Below, one piece after another: positions 25,435-34,073 of a stretch of DNA of 44,978 bases. A model generated the notes under the pieces. The model searched no databases, was not told the origin of the DNA, and worked only from the letters and a program-made list of their open reading frames with translations. This DNA is from an uncultured Prevotella sp. (GTDB lineage: Bacteria; Bacteroidota; Bacteroidia; Bacteroidales; Bacteroidaceae), in the NCBI GenBank assembly GCA_905236875.1, contig CAJOQT010000056.1:1-44978 (forward strand), written 5' to 3'. Numbering within the stretch: position 1 is the first letter of the stretch; each line of letters opens with the position of its first letter. The position numbers and the translations under genes are program-made.

Positions 25435-28400
25435 TGTTCTGTTGTGTGTCGTTATGCTGTTGCGGGACGCTGTTCCGTTGCAGGTTGCCGGGTATGGGCT
25501 GCAATGTCGTTGTCTTGAACTGGAACAGCTCGTTGAGGCTGTTGAGCTTACGACGCCAGATAAATCCGACGCCATAAAGCTGTGTATATCCGTCGAGCCA
25601 GTCGTAGGAGTTGTTCTGATAGAACAGACTGACGTACTTGTTGGCGGTGTTATCCAGACGGTACTCCAAGGTGACGTTGTCGAGGAATGACTTGTTCTGG
25701 TTCTGCATCTCTGCACCAGTTGATACCTTGCCGCCCACAATCACTCGTAACCGGTTGTTCCAGAAACGCTTGGAGAAACGGAAAGAATAGTCGGTATGTG
25801 TGGCGCCAGAGGCATCGGTAGTATTGTCCATGCCGATGCTCAGGTCGAGTGTGCGAAGTGCACTTCCTGTCAGATTATTGATTTCACTGTTCAGGAACGA
25901 GTTGAGCGCAGAGTTCATCGTGATGTTACCAGTGTTAGAGTCATCCAGATACATGCCTGTGGTAAGCATGGAGACAGCCAGCTTGCCGCGTTGTTCAGTG
26001 GGCATGGCCAACAGTTCCCCGTGTAGCTGCATGTCTTGTGGCGCGTCAAGGGTGAACTCCAGTCCCATGTCAGCAAGTGTCTTGGTGATGATTACACCGC
26101 AGTTGAAATTGACTGCCCGGCTGGAACCGTCATCGCCAGTGACCGTCGCCTTGACTTGTTCGGTAGCGGTGATGTTAAGCGTTGGATTCATGACGTCGCC
26201 CGTGAACTCGATGTAGCTGCCGTTCTGTATGGTGAAGGTCTTGAGTGGGATGATAGGCAGTGAGTACTTCATCTCACCATTGCTCAGCGTGTATTTACCC
26301 ATCAGTCGCAGGTTCTCTATGGGGTTGTAGGTCATGCGCAGCGTACCCCCGCCCATCAGATCGACATAGTTGGACTGGTCGGCATTGAGATAGGCAATGA
26401 TATGCGCTCCCTGCGACACGTCAATGGTCAGGTTCATGTTGAAGCCTGAGAGCTGCGGACGGCTGACAACGGCACGAGTGGTATCGCTGAAATCCACAAA
26501 CGTTACCAACTCGTTCAGTTGGTTGTCGGTGGTTAACGGTGAGTCACGTAATATATAGCCCATATCGGTAGTTCCCAAAACATCGAGACGTCCACGCATG
26601 GTCAGATTGTCGAGGGTGCCCTTCATTTGTCCAAGGAAGTTGACGTATGCCTTGCCGTAGGCTTCTGAACGTACGGTCTTACGGGAATTGATAAGCAGGA
26701 AATCACGGGCACGCATTCTGACATTCATTGCTATGTTGTCAAGGTCGGAGAAGTCGATGTCGCCCATGATGTTCAGCGGATTCTCATTATAGGCATACAT
26801 GGTGAAGTTCTCCAACAACAGGTGGGAACCGACGATACGCACGGGGTCATTGTCGAAACGCAGTCGGATGCCGTATGGCTCACTGAACAGGAACGACGAG
26901 TCGAGTAGCACCTCACCGTCAATCTGCGGACGACTCATGTTGCCCTTCACTGTCAGCTCGCCTTCTGCATAGCCTTCCAGACCGATCAGCTGGTCGGGCA
27001 TGAAGCCGTTGATGATGTTAAGCGGGAAGCGGCTCATGGTGAATACACCGTCCATTCGTCCACCGTCGGTACTGTAGTAGGTACCGCTGAGCATGCCAAC
27101 CTCCTGATCGTCCTTGATAAAGCGGGCTTCAACGGCATGGGCGTCGTCGCCTTTCTCCAGATAGATCAGTTCGGTACTGATGTTACCCAGCATGCTTTTT
27201 TCGTAGCTCAGGTCATGAACGGCAAGGTCGCTGACCACAGAGAAACGGCCCTGTTCGTCCTGTACGACATGGAAGTCGCCGTTCAGCAGTCCGCCCATGT
27301 GGGGTAGGGAGTAGGGGAAGACGGAAGTTAACTCCCCTAAGTTCAGACGGTTTACGCTGACCGTCAGGTCTTGCATATAGGGGGAGTCGTCATCGTCTGA
27401 ATAGACTTTCAGACCTGTTCCGTCGTCTGATATCAGATCGACCTTTGCCTTGATGCGGTTGTTCGGACCGAGGAAGATGAAGTTGTCGGCATTCAGGTTA
27501 AACTCCTTATAGCCTATGGTAGGACGTTCAGGAACGAGGTGTAGGTTGATGCCGGTCTCTAACAACTCGGCATTGGCACCAAGCCGTACGCCCAAACGGT
27601 CGTCTGCATCATAGAAGCGCAAGCCGACGACGGCACCTTTATGGTGAACGGCTCCGTCGAACGTGGCTTTGAATACCATCTGCGGATTGCGTTTGTTGTT
27701 CTGTATGCGTCCGCTGAAACTGATGTGCCGCTCTGTAATCCGTCGTCCGCTTTCCTTTGTGATGACTTGGAAATCGATGGTGTCTATGCGGTTGCTGTCG
27801 GCTACCAGTGAATAGAGGTGGCCACGACCGTTAATACCGCTCTCTGGCGAGGTGGTCAGATCTATAAAGAGGTCTTTATATGCGAACCCCTGCTTACGCA
27901 ACACTGTCATCAGGGGATTATCGGCTCCGCTCTTGAAGTCGATATGCATGGTGGGCAGCATGCTCAACAGTTCCGGCTGGTTGATGGAACGTTGTTCCCA
28001 TTGTTCGGAAGCCTCCTTGCCGAGTGCCGTTATCTGGTTGAGTAGTTGCTCGTAGCCGCCGCTGGCCTTCAGGTTCATGACGATGTCGCCGCTCATGAGG
28101 TGTGCCCAGGTGGTGTCTCGGTTAGTCGTTGCATCAATGGAGATGTCTGTCGGACGGTAGGATCGATGAGAGTCCTGGATGCTTAAGTCGCTGAAGTAGC
28201 CTTGCACGCGGTGGCTGTCCTTCAGGTCGGAAGTGACGTCGATATGTCCGCACAGGCCTATCTCCAACGAGTCTTCGGTCAGACGCAGGGCGCGGAGATC
28301 GACCTTGTTCAGTTCGGCACTGATCGTAGCATCAAGCTTCTTGGTTGATAGCAGTGCGTCGATGTTCACCGTACCATCCGCCAATGCGTTATGGGAAATG

Positions 28401-30148
28401 ACATTGGCCTGCGCCCTGCCGTTACGCAACACAGCATCGGCTTTCATGTCGGTGATGTTCCAGTGTCCGTAGTGTAGCTGTCGGATGTCGGCGACGGCAT
28501 CCAGCCGACTGCCAGGATGTAGGAAATCGGTGCCACTGCCGTCTATCGATACATCGGCACTAAGCGTGTAGATGGAGTCGCGGGGCATGAAATCGTGGAT
28601 GTTCAGGTCCTGAATCTTCAGATCGGCCTGATATTGCATGGTGCCGGCAGTGTTCACATAGCCTTTTGCCTTGACCGTCCCGCTGCCTTCACGGGCGATG
28701 AAGTCTGCATCGTAGCGGGAGCCGTCAGCCTTGACTCGACCGTCAATGGTGATGCCGCGGGGAACAACATAGGCCTGGGATTTAGGATTTGAGCCCTGCG
28801 GCTGCATGGCGGCAAGGAGGAAGTCGAGGTTTTCTGTCTTGCCGTGTAGCTCCACATCTGCCTTCAGGCGGTTCAGGTCGTTGAGGTTGGCACCGGTGCC
28901 CTCGGCTTCCAGTCGGAAGGCAGTGGGCAGATCAACCACCAGACCCGTGAAGTCTGCCTGTTCCATATTGCCGTTCAGAGAGCCTCGGATGGTTAATGGA
29001 TGGTTTGGCCAACCCTGTCGCATCGCCTGTGGCACCCCGGCCATGAACCGTAGCAGGTCTTGCTTGCCCAACTGGGCGTTAAGTCGCATCCTCACTATCC
29101 CCTCATGTGTCTCATCAGCCCCATTAGCCTCATGAGCCCCATCAGTCCCATAATAATAATAATCCACCTCTGCCTCAAGGTCGCTGTCAGTAGTCCGCAG
29201 CACGGCATGCGGCAGACTGACACCCGTCGAGTCCATGCTGAAGGCTCCTCGTAACTCCTTTACCTCCAAGCCGCTTCTGTCACGCATGGCGATCTGGTTC
29301 ACGTTCAGGTAGAGCCTCGGACTCTGGAACATAATGCTGTCGATATCTATCTGTACACCTGTCAGGTCAATATGGTTAAAGTCGAACCCCTCAGCAGCAT
29401 CGCTGTCCGCAGAGTCTTCCCCTTCTTGCGAGGGGCAGGGGGAGGCTTTATATGCCAGTCGGCTGTCGCTGACCACGAAGCGTCCGACGGTGTAACGTTC
29501 GTTTTCCAAATCGACAACACCCTCGTAGGCAGAGGCACGTTCCAGCCAGGCATTGATGTTCAGCGTGTCGCCCGGCATGTGCAACGCTACCTCCGACTGG
29601 TGGATGGTCAGACTGTCGGCATAGATTTTCCAGAGCGTTTTGGTGGTTGATGTATCGGGAATGACTGTATCTACCAGAGCGATGTCGATGTGTGCTCCGT
29701 CGAGTGTCGCTCCATTCAGGTCAATGGTCTGTTTGTCCAGGTCGATACCCCGGCTGGTAAGGAACAACCGTTCCAGTTCACCGTGTATCTTGGCGGAGGC
29801 TATCAGGTCGGAGGTATTCAGGCGGGTGTTCGTGATTTCCAGCTCGTCGATGACCACACGCTTCCGCAACAGCGGAAGCAGCTCTACATCGACGGTCAGG
29901 TGTTCTACGTCGGCAATGGTATCCGAACCCTGTATCATCCGGAAACCGTCAATGCCCAAATCCAGGGGAAACTCCAAGTTGACGTGGTCGATGCTGATCT
30001 GCATGCCGGTCTTCTCACTGGCATACGCTGTCACCTGCCGTACCACCCAGTTCTGTACGGGCGGCAAGTATATCAATATGGCAAGCAGTAGAAACAGCAG
30101 CACGGGTGCCAGAAGCACCGCCACTATCCACTTGAGTTTCTTCTTCAT
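25406..30148 (-). CDS. tamB: TamB, translocation and assembly module protein
   Basis: Very large periplasm-spanning protein of 1580 residues, anchored by an N-terminal helix (about 5-29, WIVAVLLAPVLLFLLLAILIYL). It consists of AsmA/TamB-like beta-groove repeats and ends with the TamB C-terminal domain (about 1150-1560, including QGAHIIAYLNADQSNYVDLMGGGTLRMTYNP and FRFSKRFWNNRLRVIVGG). The pair TamB-TamL promotes outer-membrane protein assembly or lipid transfer. In-frame repeats are present: a C/G-rich copy near residues 233-245 (SPCPSQEGED) and a 9-base array near 331-348 (TDGAHEANGADETHEG). It starts 1 base after the FadL stop, so translational coupling is likely. Confidence 0.9.
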   Translation of the reverse strand: MKKKLKWIVAVLLAPVLLFLLLAILIYLPPVQNWVVRQVTAYASEKTGMQISIDHVNLEFPLDLGIDGFRMIQGSDTIADVEHLTVDVELLPLLRKRVVIDELEITNTRLNTSDLIASAKIHGELERLFLTSRGIDLDKQTIDLNGATLDGAHIDIALVDTVIPDTSTTKTLWKIYADSLTIHQSEVALHMPGDTLNINAWLERASAYEGVVDLENERYTVGRFVVSDSRLAYKASPCPSQEGEDSADSDAAEGFDFNHIDLTGVQIDIDSIMFQSPRLYLNVNQIAMRDRSGLEVKELRGAFSMDSTGVSLPHAVLRTTDSDLEAEVDYYYYGTDGAHEANGADETHEGIVRMRLNAQLGKQDLLRFMAGVPQAMRQGWPNHPLTIRGSLNGNMEQADFTGLVVDLPTAFRLEAEGTGANLNDLNRLKADVELHGKTENLDFLLAAMQPQGSNPKSQAYVVPRGITIDGRVKADGSRYDADFIAREGSGTVKAKGYVNTAGTMQYQADLKIQDLNIHDFMPRDSIYTLSADVSIDGSGTDFLHPGSRLDAVADIRQLHYGHWNITDMKADAVLRNGRAQANVISHNALADGTVNIDALLSTKKLDATISAELNKVDLRALRLTEDSLEIGLCGHIDVTSDLKDSHRVQGYFSDLSIQDSHRSYRPTDISIDATTNRDTTWAHLMSGDIVMNLKASGGYEQLLNQITALGKEASEQWEQRSINQPELLSMLPTMHIDFKSGADNPLMTVLRKQGFAYKDLFIDLTTSPESGINGRGHLYSLVADSNRIDTIDFQVITKESGRRITERHISFSGRIQNNKRNPQMVFKATFDGAVHHKGAVVGLRFYDADDRLGVRLGANAELLETGINLHLVPERPTIGYKEFNLNADNFIFLGPNNRIKAKVDLISDDGTGLKVYSDDDDSPYMQDLTVSVNRLNLGELTSVFPYSLPHMGGLLNGDFHVVQDEQGRFSVVSDLAVHDLSYEKSMLGNISTELIYLEKGDDAHAVEARFIKDDQEVGMLSGTYYSTDGGRMDGVFTMSRFPLNIINGFMPDQLIGLEGYAEGELTVKGNMSRPQIDGEVLLDSSFLFSEPYGIRLRFDNDPVRIVGSHLLLENFTMYAYNENPLNIMGDIDFSDLDNIAMNVRMRARDFLLINSRKTVRSEAYGKAYVNFLGQMKGTLDNLTMRGRLDVLGTTDMGYILRDSPLTTDNQLNELVTFVDFSDTTRAVVSRPQLSGFNMNLTIDVSQGAHIIAYLNADQSNYVDLMGGGTLRMTYNPIENLRLMGKYTLSNGEMKYSLPIIPLKTFTIQNGSYIEFTGDVMNPTLNITATEQVKATVTGDDGSSRAVNFNCGVIITKTLADMGLEFTLDAPQDMQLHGELLAMPTEQRGKLAVSMLTTGMYLDDSNTGNITMNSALNSFLNSEINNLTGSALRTLDLSIGMDNTTDASGATHTDYSFRFSKRFWNNRLRVIVGGKVSTGAEMQNQNKSFLDNVTLEYRLDNTANKYVSLFYQNNSYDWLDGYTQLYGVGFIWRRKLNSLNELFQFKTTTLQPIPGNLQRNSVPQQHNDTQQNNDSIPQNHR
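29104..29157. repeat. 9-base tandem repeat inside tamB (family C)
   Basis: Six units (CATGTGTCT, CATCAGCCC, CATTAGCCT, CATGAGCCC, CATCAGTCC, CATAATAAT) encode on the minus strand a short run with GAHEANGADETHEG. The intergenic array at 3202-3282 would give the same kind of peptide (HEAYGAYGAYGA). Confidence 0.85.
29413..29450. repeat. C/G-rich palindromic repeat inside tamB (family B)
   Basis: CTTCCCCTTCTTGCGAGGGG followed by CAGGGGGAGGC. On the minus strand it encodes ASPCPSQEGED, in frame within the AsmA-like region. Confidence 0.75.
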
Positions 30149-30149
30149 T

Positions 30150-31529
30150 TTAGAATTTATAGTCTATACCTACACCAATCACGTGGTTGGTACGGCTATA
30201 CACGTCGGTACCGGCAATACCTGTGCCCAGGTAGTTGTCGCTTTTGACGGTGTAGTCACTATATAATGAACAGAAGTAGCTGATGTTCAGACGCAGGTTG
30301 TCTGTCAGGTTGACTGCACCGCCCAGTCCTATGCTGTAGCTGTCGCAGGCAAATGACGTGTTGGCCATGTACTCGTCGGACAGACCGTAGTCGGTACGCT
30401 GGCCGCCGCAGCTGACGGTAAACTTGTCGTTGATGTCATACTCTATACCAGCCAGGAACTCATGAGTGCCGTGTTCCAGTGTCTCCTGACGGTTGTTACC
30501 CATCTTTGCATTCTTGTCATCGAAGAAATGATACTCCAGTGCACCGCGAAGCCGTGGCGTGAACTCATAGCCTACAGCCAGCGTCAGCAGTGCCGGCATG
30601 TCGTAACGTGTTTCTACACCGTCCTGGTAGGGTGTTGTCTTCGCATCGAGTGTCTGGGCAATAGCCTGCAGGGTGGCTACACCGTTGACTGGGTCGGTAG
30701 CAATAATGGCCTGTTGCAGCCCCTGTCCCATGGAAGCCTCTAACTGGTTAGTGGTGTTGGTGGTGTTAATCTTTGTCCGCCACTCGTAACGGGCGGCTAT
30801 GGTAAACGGGCCCTGATGGAAGTCAACGCTGACGATGGGTGTAAAGCCCCATGCCCGCTGGTCAACGTCAAGCTTCAGACCTACCAGGTCACCAAGTGCA
30901 GGATGCTGATCGGCAATGACGTGACCACGATAGTAGCCGTCATAGTAATTGGCACGCAGACCCACGGCAGCGGCTAAGAAGTCTGTCAGCCGATAGGCTA
31001 CGTTCAGCTGTCCGCCATAGATATACTGCTTGCCCTTCATCTGGGATGACAGTTTGTACTGGTCGGGCGTAATGCCCTTGGATGCCAGCATCGACCCTAA
31101 CATCACGTTGAACATAGGCACGCCCTCGTCATACTTTACGAAGCCGCCGCTGCCCACAATGCCAATCATGGTCGAAATGGCCAGGCGGTCTTTCTTATAT
31201 GCGGCGAACAAGGCAGGAACGATGGGGGCAGATGCCTTGCCCTCGAACTTGTAGGTCTGGCTGCCATACATGGTCTGCAGTAAAGGGAATGTGGTCTCAA
31301 TATCACGGTTTTGCCAGGGCTTCTGGAAGTTTAGCGACATCTGCCAGCCTTCGTAACCCCATACCAGTCCGGCTGGATTGGAGAATGCAGCATCAATCTG
31401 AAACGTTGTACCACGTGCAAACATACGGTCAAAGGCAATGTGGTAATTGGTATTGGTCATGATTCCACCGGCCCTGACCGTCAGGACAGCAGCGGTGAAA
31501 AGCACGGAAAAGAACAGTTTTTTATTCAT
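30150..31529 (-). CDS. OMPP1/FadL-family outer-membrane transporter
   Basis: Outer-membrane barrel for uptake of hydrophobic compounds such as fatty acids. The 459-residue protein has a signal peptide (MNKKLFFSVLFTAAVLTVRAGG) and a FadL-like N-terminal plug (TNTNYHIAFDRMFARGTTFQIDAAFSNPAGLVWG, with the NPAG motif). The barrel ends with an aromatic residue (HVIGVGIDYKF). I set the start at ATG 31529 because the -7 element lies just upstream at 31558-31565, between it and the longer frame. It forms an operon with tamB (1-base gap) and tamL (overlap). The run NTTNTTNQLEAS in an external loop is repeat-like. Confidence 0.88.
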   Translation of the reverse strand: MNKKLFFSVLFTAAVLTVRAGGIMTNTNYHIAFDRMFARGTTFQIDAAFSNPAGLVWGYEGWQMSLNFQKPWQNRDIETTFPLLQTMYGSQTYKFEGKASAPIVPALFAAYKKDRLAISTMIGIVGSGGFVKYDEGVPMFNVMLGSMLASKGITPDQYKLSSQMKGKQYIYGGQLNVAYRLTDFLAAAVGLRANYYDGYYRGHVIADQHPALGDLVGLKLDVDQRAWGFTPIVSVDFHQGPFTIAARYEWRTKINTTNTTNQLEASMGQGLQQAIIATDPVNGVATLQAIAQTLDAKTTPYQDGVETRYDMPALLTLAVGYEFTPRLRGALEYHFFDDKNAKMGNNRQETLEHGTHEFLAGIEYDINDKFTVSCGGQRTDYGLSDEYMANTSFACDSYSIGLGGAVNLTDNLRLNISYFCSLYSDYTVKSDNYLGTGIAGTDVYSRTNHVIGVGIDYKF

Positions 31530-31557
31530 ATTTCTGTAAAATAATGGTTTAAGACTG

Positions 31558-31565
31558 CAAATATA
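31558..31565 (-). promoter_or_regulatory. -7 element of the fadL-tamB-tamL operon
   Basis: TATATTTG on the minus strand, 29 bases before the ATG. The -33 box is poor, which may mean an activator is needed. Confidence 0.55.
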
Positions 31566-31594
31566 ATCATTTATTTGCAATATCCACTATTTTA

Positions 31595-32386
31595 TCAGAC
31601 ATTTTTTGCAAGTGACTGCCATAACGCATCGTCTGGGACGGGAGCCTCTATACAAATCGGCTCTTTGCTCACTGGGTGGACAAACTCCACACGACGGGCC
31701 AGCAGCGAGATGCTGCCATCGGGGTTTGAACGTCGCGCACCATACTTCAGGTCGCCTTTGATGGGACAGCCGATAGCTGCCAACTGACAGCGTATCTGGT
31801 GGTGACGGCCGGTCATCAGCTGCACTTCCAGCAATGCATAGTGGTCTCCTTGGGTCAGCATACGGTAGCGCAGCATCGCCTTCTTTGCCTTAGGCACCTC
31901 ATGGTCGTAGGCATAGCTCTTGTTCTGCTTCTCGTTACGCACCAGCCAATGCTCCAAGGTCTGCCATTGTCCGTTCTTGCGTCCCTCTGGTAGCAAGCGG
32001 CAAGCCGAGCGGTCCGTTGTCGTTCTTGCGTCCCTTCGGTCTTCCGTCCTGCTGGCTGACGGCGTGCCTCCCCTATGGGGGGAGGGTAGGAGGGGGCTTA
32101 TCGCCCAGTACGTCTTATGTACCTCGCCCTCGGCAAACATCTTGTTCAACCGCGTCAGTGCCTTCGACGTCTTGGCAAACACCACGACTCCGCTCACCGG
32201 CCGGTCCAGACGATGGACGACACCCAGAAAGACGGCACCTGGCTTGTGGTACTTCTCCTTCAGGTAGTCCTTTATCATATCAGAGAGGGGGCGATCGCCA
32301 GTCTTGTCGCCCTGCACGATCTCCCCGCTCTGTTTATTGACAATGATAATATGGTTGTCCTCGTAGATAACTTGCATTATCGTCAT
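31595..32386 (-). CDS. RluA-family pseudouridine synthase with a repeat-derived insert
   Basis: Converts uridine to pseudouridine in rRNA or tRNA. The catalytic motif HRLDRPVSG has Asp61, followed by VFAKTSKALTRLNKMF. The C-terminal blocks LMTGRHHQIRCQLAAIGCPIKGDLKYG and ISLLARRVEFVHP are intact. Residues about 97-139 (from SPLLPSPHRGG to EGRKNG) have no place in the family and are encoded by a C/G-rich element (32066-32100) plus one and a half copies of the hairpin element (31971-32049). The insert separates HKTYWAI from QWQTLEHWLVRNEK, which are normally adjacent. The 263 residues would be about 220 without it. The frame is open throughout, so the protein may still fold. It lies 44 bases after fabG. 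Confidence 0.88.
   Translation of the reverse strand: MTIMQVIYEDNHIIIVNKQSGEIVQGDKTGDRPLSDMIKDYLKEKYHKPGAVFLGVVHRLDRPVSGVVVFAKTSKALTRLNKMFAEGEVHKTYWAISPLLPSPHRGGTPSASRTEDRRDARTTTDRSACRLLPEGRKNGQWQTLEHWLVRNEKQNKSYAYDHEVPKAKKAMLRYRMLTQGDHYALLEVQLMTGRHHQIRCQLAAIGCPIKGDLKYGARRSNPDGSISLLARRVEFVHPVSKEPICIEAPVPDDALWQSLAKNV
31971..32049. repeat. Hairpin element inside the RluA gene (family A)
   Basis: One full copy (TTCTTGCGTCCCTCTGGTAG then CAAGCGGCAAGCCGAGCGG) and a second partial copy starting TTCTTGCGTCCCTTCGG. On the minus strand it encodes SACRLLPEGRKNG and part of the preceding RDARTTTDR. Confidence 0.85.
32066..32100. repeat. C/G-rich palindromic repeat inside the RluA gene (family B)
   Basis: CCTCCCCTATGGGGGGAGGG then TAGGAGGGGGCTTA. 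It encodes SPLLPSPHRGG on the minus strand, directly adjoining the hairpin-element insertion. Confidence 0.85.
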
Positions 32387-32393
32387 TCATAAA

Positions 32394-32429
32394 AGCCCCT
32401 CTCTATCGGAGAGGGGTTGGGGTGAGGCT
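32394..32429. repeat. C/G-rich palindromic repeat, intergenic (family B)
   Basis: A well-formed 8-bp stem, CCCCTCTC (32396-32403) with GAGAGGGG (32409-32416), followed by TTGGGGTGAGGCT. The outer ends AGCC and GGCT are also complementary. It fills the fabG-rluA gap and may act as a transcript hairpin. Confidence 0.8.
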
Positions 32430-32430
32430 A

Positions 32431-33177
32431 TTACATATTCATTCCACCGTCAACCTGAATGACCTGTCCCGTCACATAGCTTGACATGTCGGAAGCCAGG
32501 AACGTAGCAACGTTGGCGATGTCCTCTACTGTACCGCCACGGCGCAGGGGGATCTTCTGGATCCACTCCTTGCGGATGTCGTCGGGCAGAGCCTGTGTCA
32601 TTGCAGTGTCGATGAAGCCTGGAGCAATGGCATTGGCCCGGATGCCTCGACTGCCAATCTCCTGACCGATAGACTTTGCCAGTGCGATGAGGCCGGCCTT
32701 CGAGGCAGCATAGTTGCACTGTCCGGCATTGCCATGAACACCTACGACGCTGGCCATGTTGATGATAGAACCACCCTTCTGGCGCATCATGATTGGTGTG
32801 CATGCATGGATGAAGTTGAATGCCGACTTCAGGTTCACGGCAATCACGGCATCCCACTGCTGCTCTGTCATACGCATCATCAGACCGTCCTTTGTGATAC
32901 CGGCGTTGTTCACCAGGATATCGATGGAGCCGAACTCAGCCTTGATCTGGTTGACCACTTCCTCTGTCTGTGCAAAGTCAGCGGCATTCGAGGCATAGCC
33001 CTTGGCCTTGACACCCTTGGCGGCAATCTCTGCCTCGGTCTGCTGACCGTTCTCGTCAATCACCAGGTCCGTGAATGCTACATTGGCACCCTCTTCGGCA
33101 AACTTAAGTGCGATAGCTTTTCCGATACCGCGTGCAGCTCCAGTTACCAGAGCTGTCTTTCCTTCTAATAATCCCAT
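32431..33177 (-). CDS. fabG: 3-oxoacyl-ACP reductase
   Basis: NADPH-dependent reduction of beta-ketoacyl-ACP in fatty acid synthesis (short-chain dehydrogenase family). The Rossmann motif TGAARGIG is at 12-19, NNAG at 90-93, and the catalytic Ser143, Tyr156 and Lys160 (NYAASK) are present. The C-terminus VTGQVIQVDGGMNM is classical FabG. The 248-residue length is normal. It is preceded by a TetR gene and followed by an RluA gene on the same strand; a hairpin element separates it from TetR. Confidence 0.95.
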   Translation of the reverse strand: MGLLEGKTALVTGAARGIGKAIALKFAEEGANVAFTDLVIDENGQQTEAEIAAKGVKAKGYASNAADFAQTEEVVNQIKAEFGSIDILVNNAGITKDGLMMRMTEQQWDAVIAVNLKSAFNFIHACTPIMMRQKGGSIINMASVVGVHGNAGQCNYAASKAGLIALAKSIGQEIGSRGIRANAIAPGFIDTAMTQALPDDIRKEWIQKIPLRRGGTVEDIANVATFLASDMSSYVTGQVIQVDGGMNM

Positions 33178-33225
33178 ACTTTATATATTAAATATTAAAA
33201 ACTATACATTATATATTATTATATA

Positions 33226-33312
33226 GACCGAGCGATCCGTTCTTGCGTCCCTTTGGTAGCAAGCGGCATAGCCGAGCGGTCCGTCGTCTGTTGTCCGTTG
33301 TCTGTTGTCCTT
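33226..33312. repeat. Hairpin element between tetR and fabG (family A)
   Basis: A short leading fragment GACCGAGCGATCCG, then a full copy (TTCTTGCGTCCCTTTGGTAG, CAAGCGGCATAGCCGAGCGG) followed by a repeated TCTGTTGTCCGTTG tail. Confidence 0.85.
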
Positions 33313-33314
33313 TC

Positions 33315-33905
33315 TTATCTCGTCCGCTTGCCCAGTGCACTATACACAATCTTTGCTACCTGCGGCTTCGTGGCTTCTTCTGTCATGCCGTGGGCGATGC
33401 GGCCATATATATAGGGAACTTCCAGTCCTTTGATACAATAGTGCGTGATGTCTGCTACCAGATCAACATTCTCGATGTCGAACTCGCCGTCCTCCTTACC
33501 TTCTGTAAACACTTTGCGGAACAGTTCTATCTCGGCATCGTCGAAGTTCTTGCGGACTTTCTCCACCATCCAGATGTTGCGGAAGAACTCAGCACGGAGG
33601 TTACCGTTGCGGACCACCGTCTCACGAATCTGACTCAAGTGGGTATATATCAGCTCTATCACCTTTTCCTGCGGACGAATCCTCTTCGCAGCAACCTCGT
33701 CGAGCTTGTCGCTCAGACGCTCCAGCTCCGATTCAATCACTGCATAGTAAATATCCTCCTTCGACTTAAAGTATGTGTAAAGCGTTCGACGGCCTTTGCC
33801 CGATGCCACGGCAATGTCGTTCATCGTCGTGTTCTCCAGTCCGTTCTTGGCAAACAGCTGTCGGGCCACGTCAACCAGTTTTTGTCTTGTCTTAGATATT
33901 GACAT
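33315..33905 (-). CDS. TetR/AcrR-family transcriptional regulator
   Basis: The 196-residue DNA-binding repressor has the typical N-terminal helix-turn-helix (TRQKLVDVARQLFAKNGLENTTMNDIAVASGKGRRTLYTYF, about 5-47) and a helical ligand-binding region. It sits directly before fabG and probably controls lipid synthesis genes in response to a lipid or acyl-CoA signal (inference from position). A perfect palindrome (33932-33956) overlaps its own promoter and is the likely operator for autoregulation. Confidence 0.9.
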   Translation of the reverse strand: MSISKTRQKLVDVARQLFAKNGLENTTMNDIAVASGKGRRTLYTYFKSKEDIYYAVIESELERLSDKLDEVAAKRIRPQEKVIELIYTHLSQIRETVVRNGNLRAEFFRNIWMVEKVRKNFDDAEIELFRKVFTEGKEDGEFDIENVDLVADITHYCIKGLEVPYIYGRIAHGMTEEATKPQVAKIVYSALGKRTR

Positions 33906-33931
33906 AACTCAATCCTCCCAAACTATCAATA

Positions 33932-33956
33932 TTGCACATAACTTTTACGTGTGCAA
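33932..33956. promoter_or_regulatory. Probable TetR operator: TTGCACA-N11-TGTGCAA
   Basis: A perfect inverted repeat TTGCACA (33932-33938) and TGTGCAA (33950-33956). It overlaps the last bases of the -7 element and the expected transcription start of the TetR gene. Arm length and position suit a TetR dimer site. Confidence 0.7.
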
Positions 33957-33985
33957 AATTAGTCATTTTATTCCGAATAAACAAA
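33954..33985 (-). promoter_or_regulatory. Promoter of the tetR-fabG transcript
   Basis: On the minus strand TTTG (33982-33985), a 20-base spacer and TAATTTTG (33954-33961). Confidence 0.78.
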
Positions 33986-34010
33986 TATTTCAAGAAAAAT
34001 AAAGCAAATA

Positions 34011-34042
34011 TTTGCATAATCCAAAAAAAAGTCGTACCTTTG
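34011..34042 (+). promoter_or_regulatory. Promoter of the tRNA-fMet gene
   Basis: TTTG (34011-34014), a 20-base spacer and TACCTTTG (34035-34042), about 31 bases before the tRNA. Confidence 0.8.
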
Positions 34043-34073
34043 CAGCGCTTTTCGAGAAAAAGCACATTAACAT

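Noticed and set aside
25435..25740. N-terminal extension of the TamL frame
   Set aside because: It lies within the coding end of tamB, gives a Ser/Thr-rich nonsense sequence and would bury the lipoprotein signal peptide inside the protein.
31595..32386. RluA gene as a pseudogene
   Set aside because: Despite the 43-residue insert, the catalytic Asp motif and all C-terminal blocks are intact and the frame is uninterrupted.
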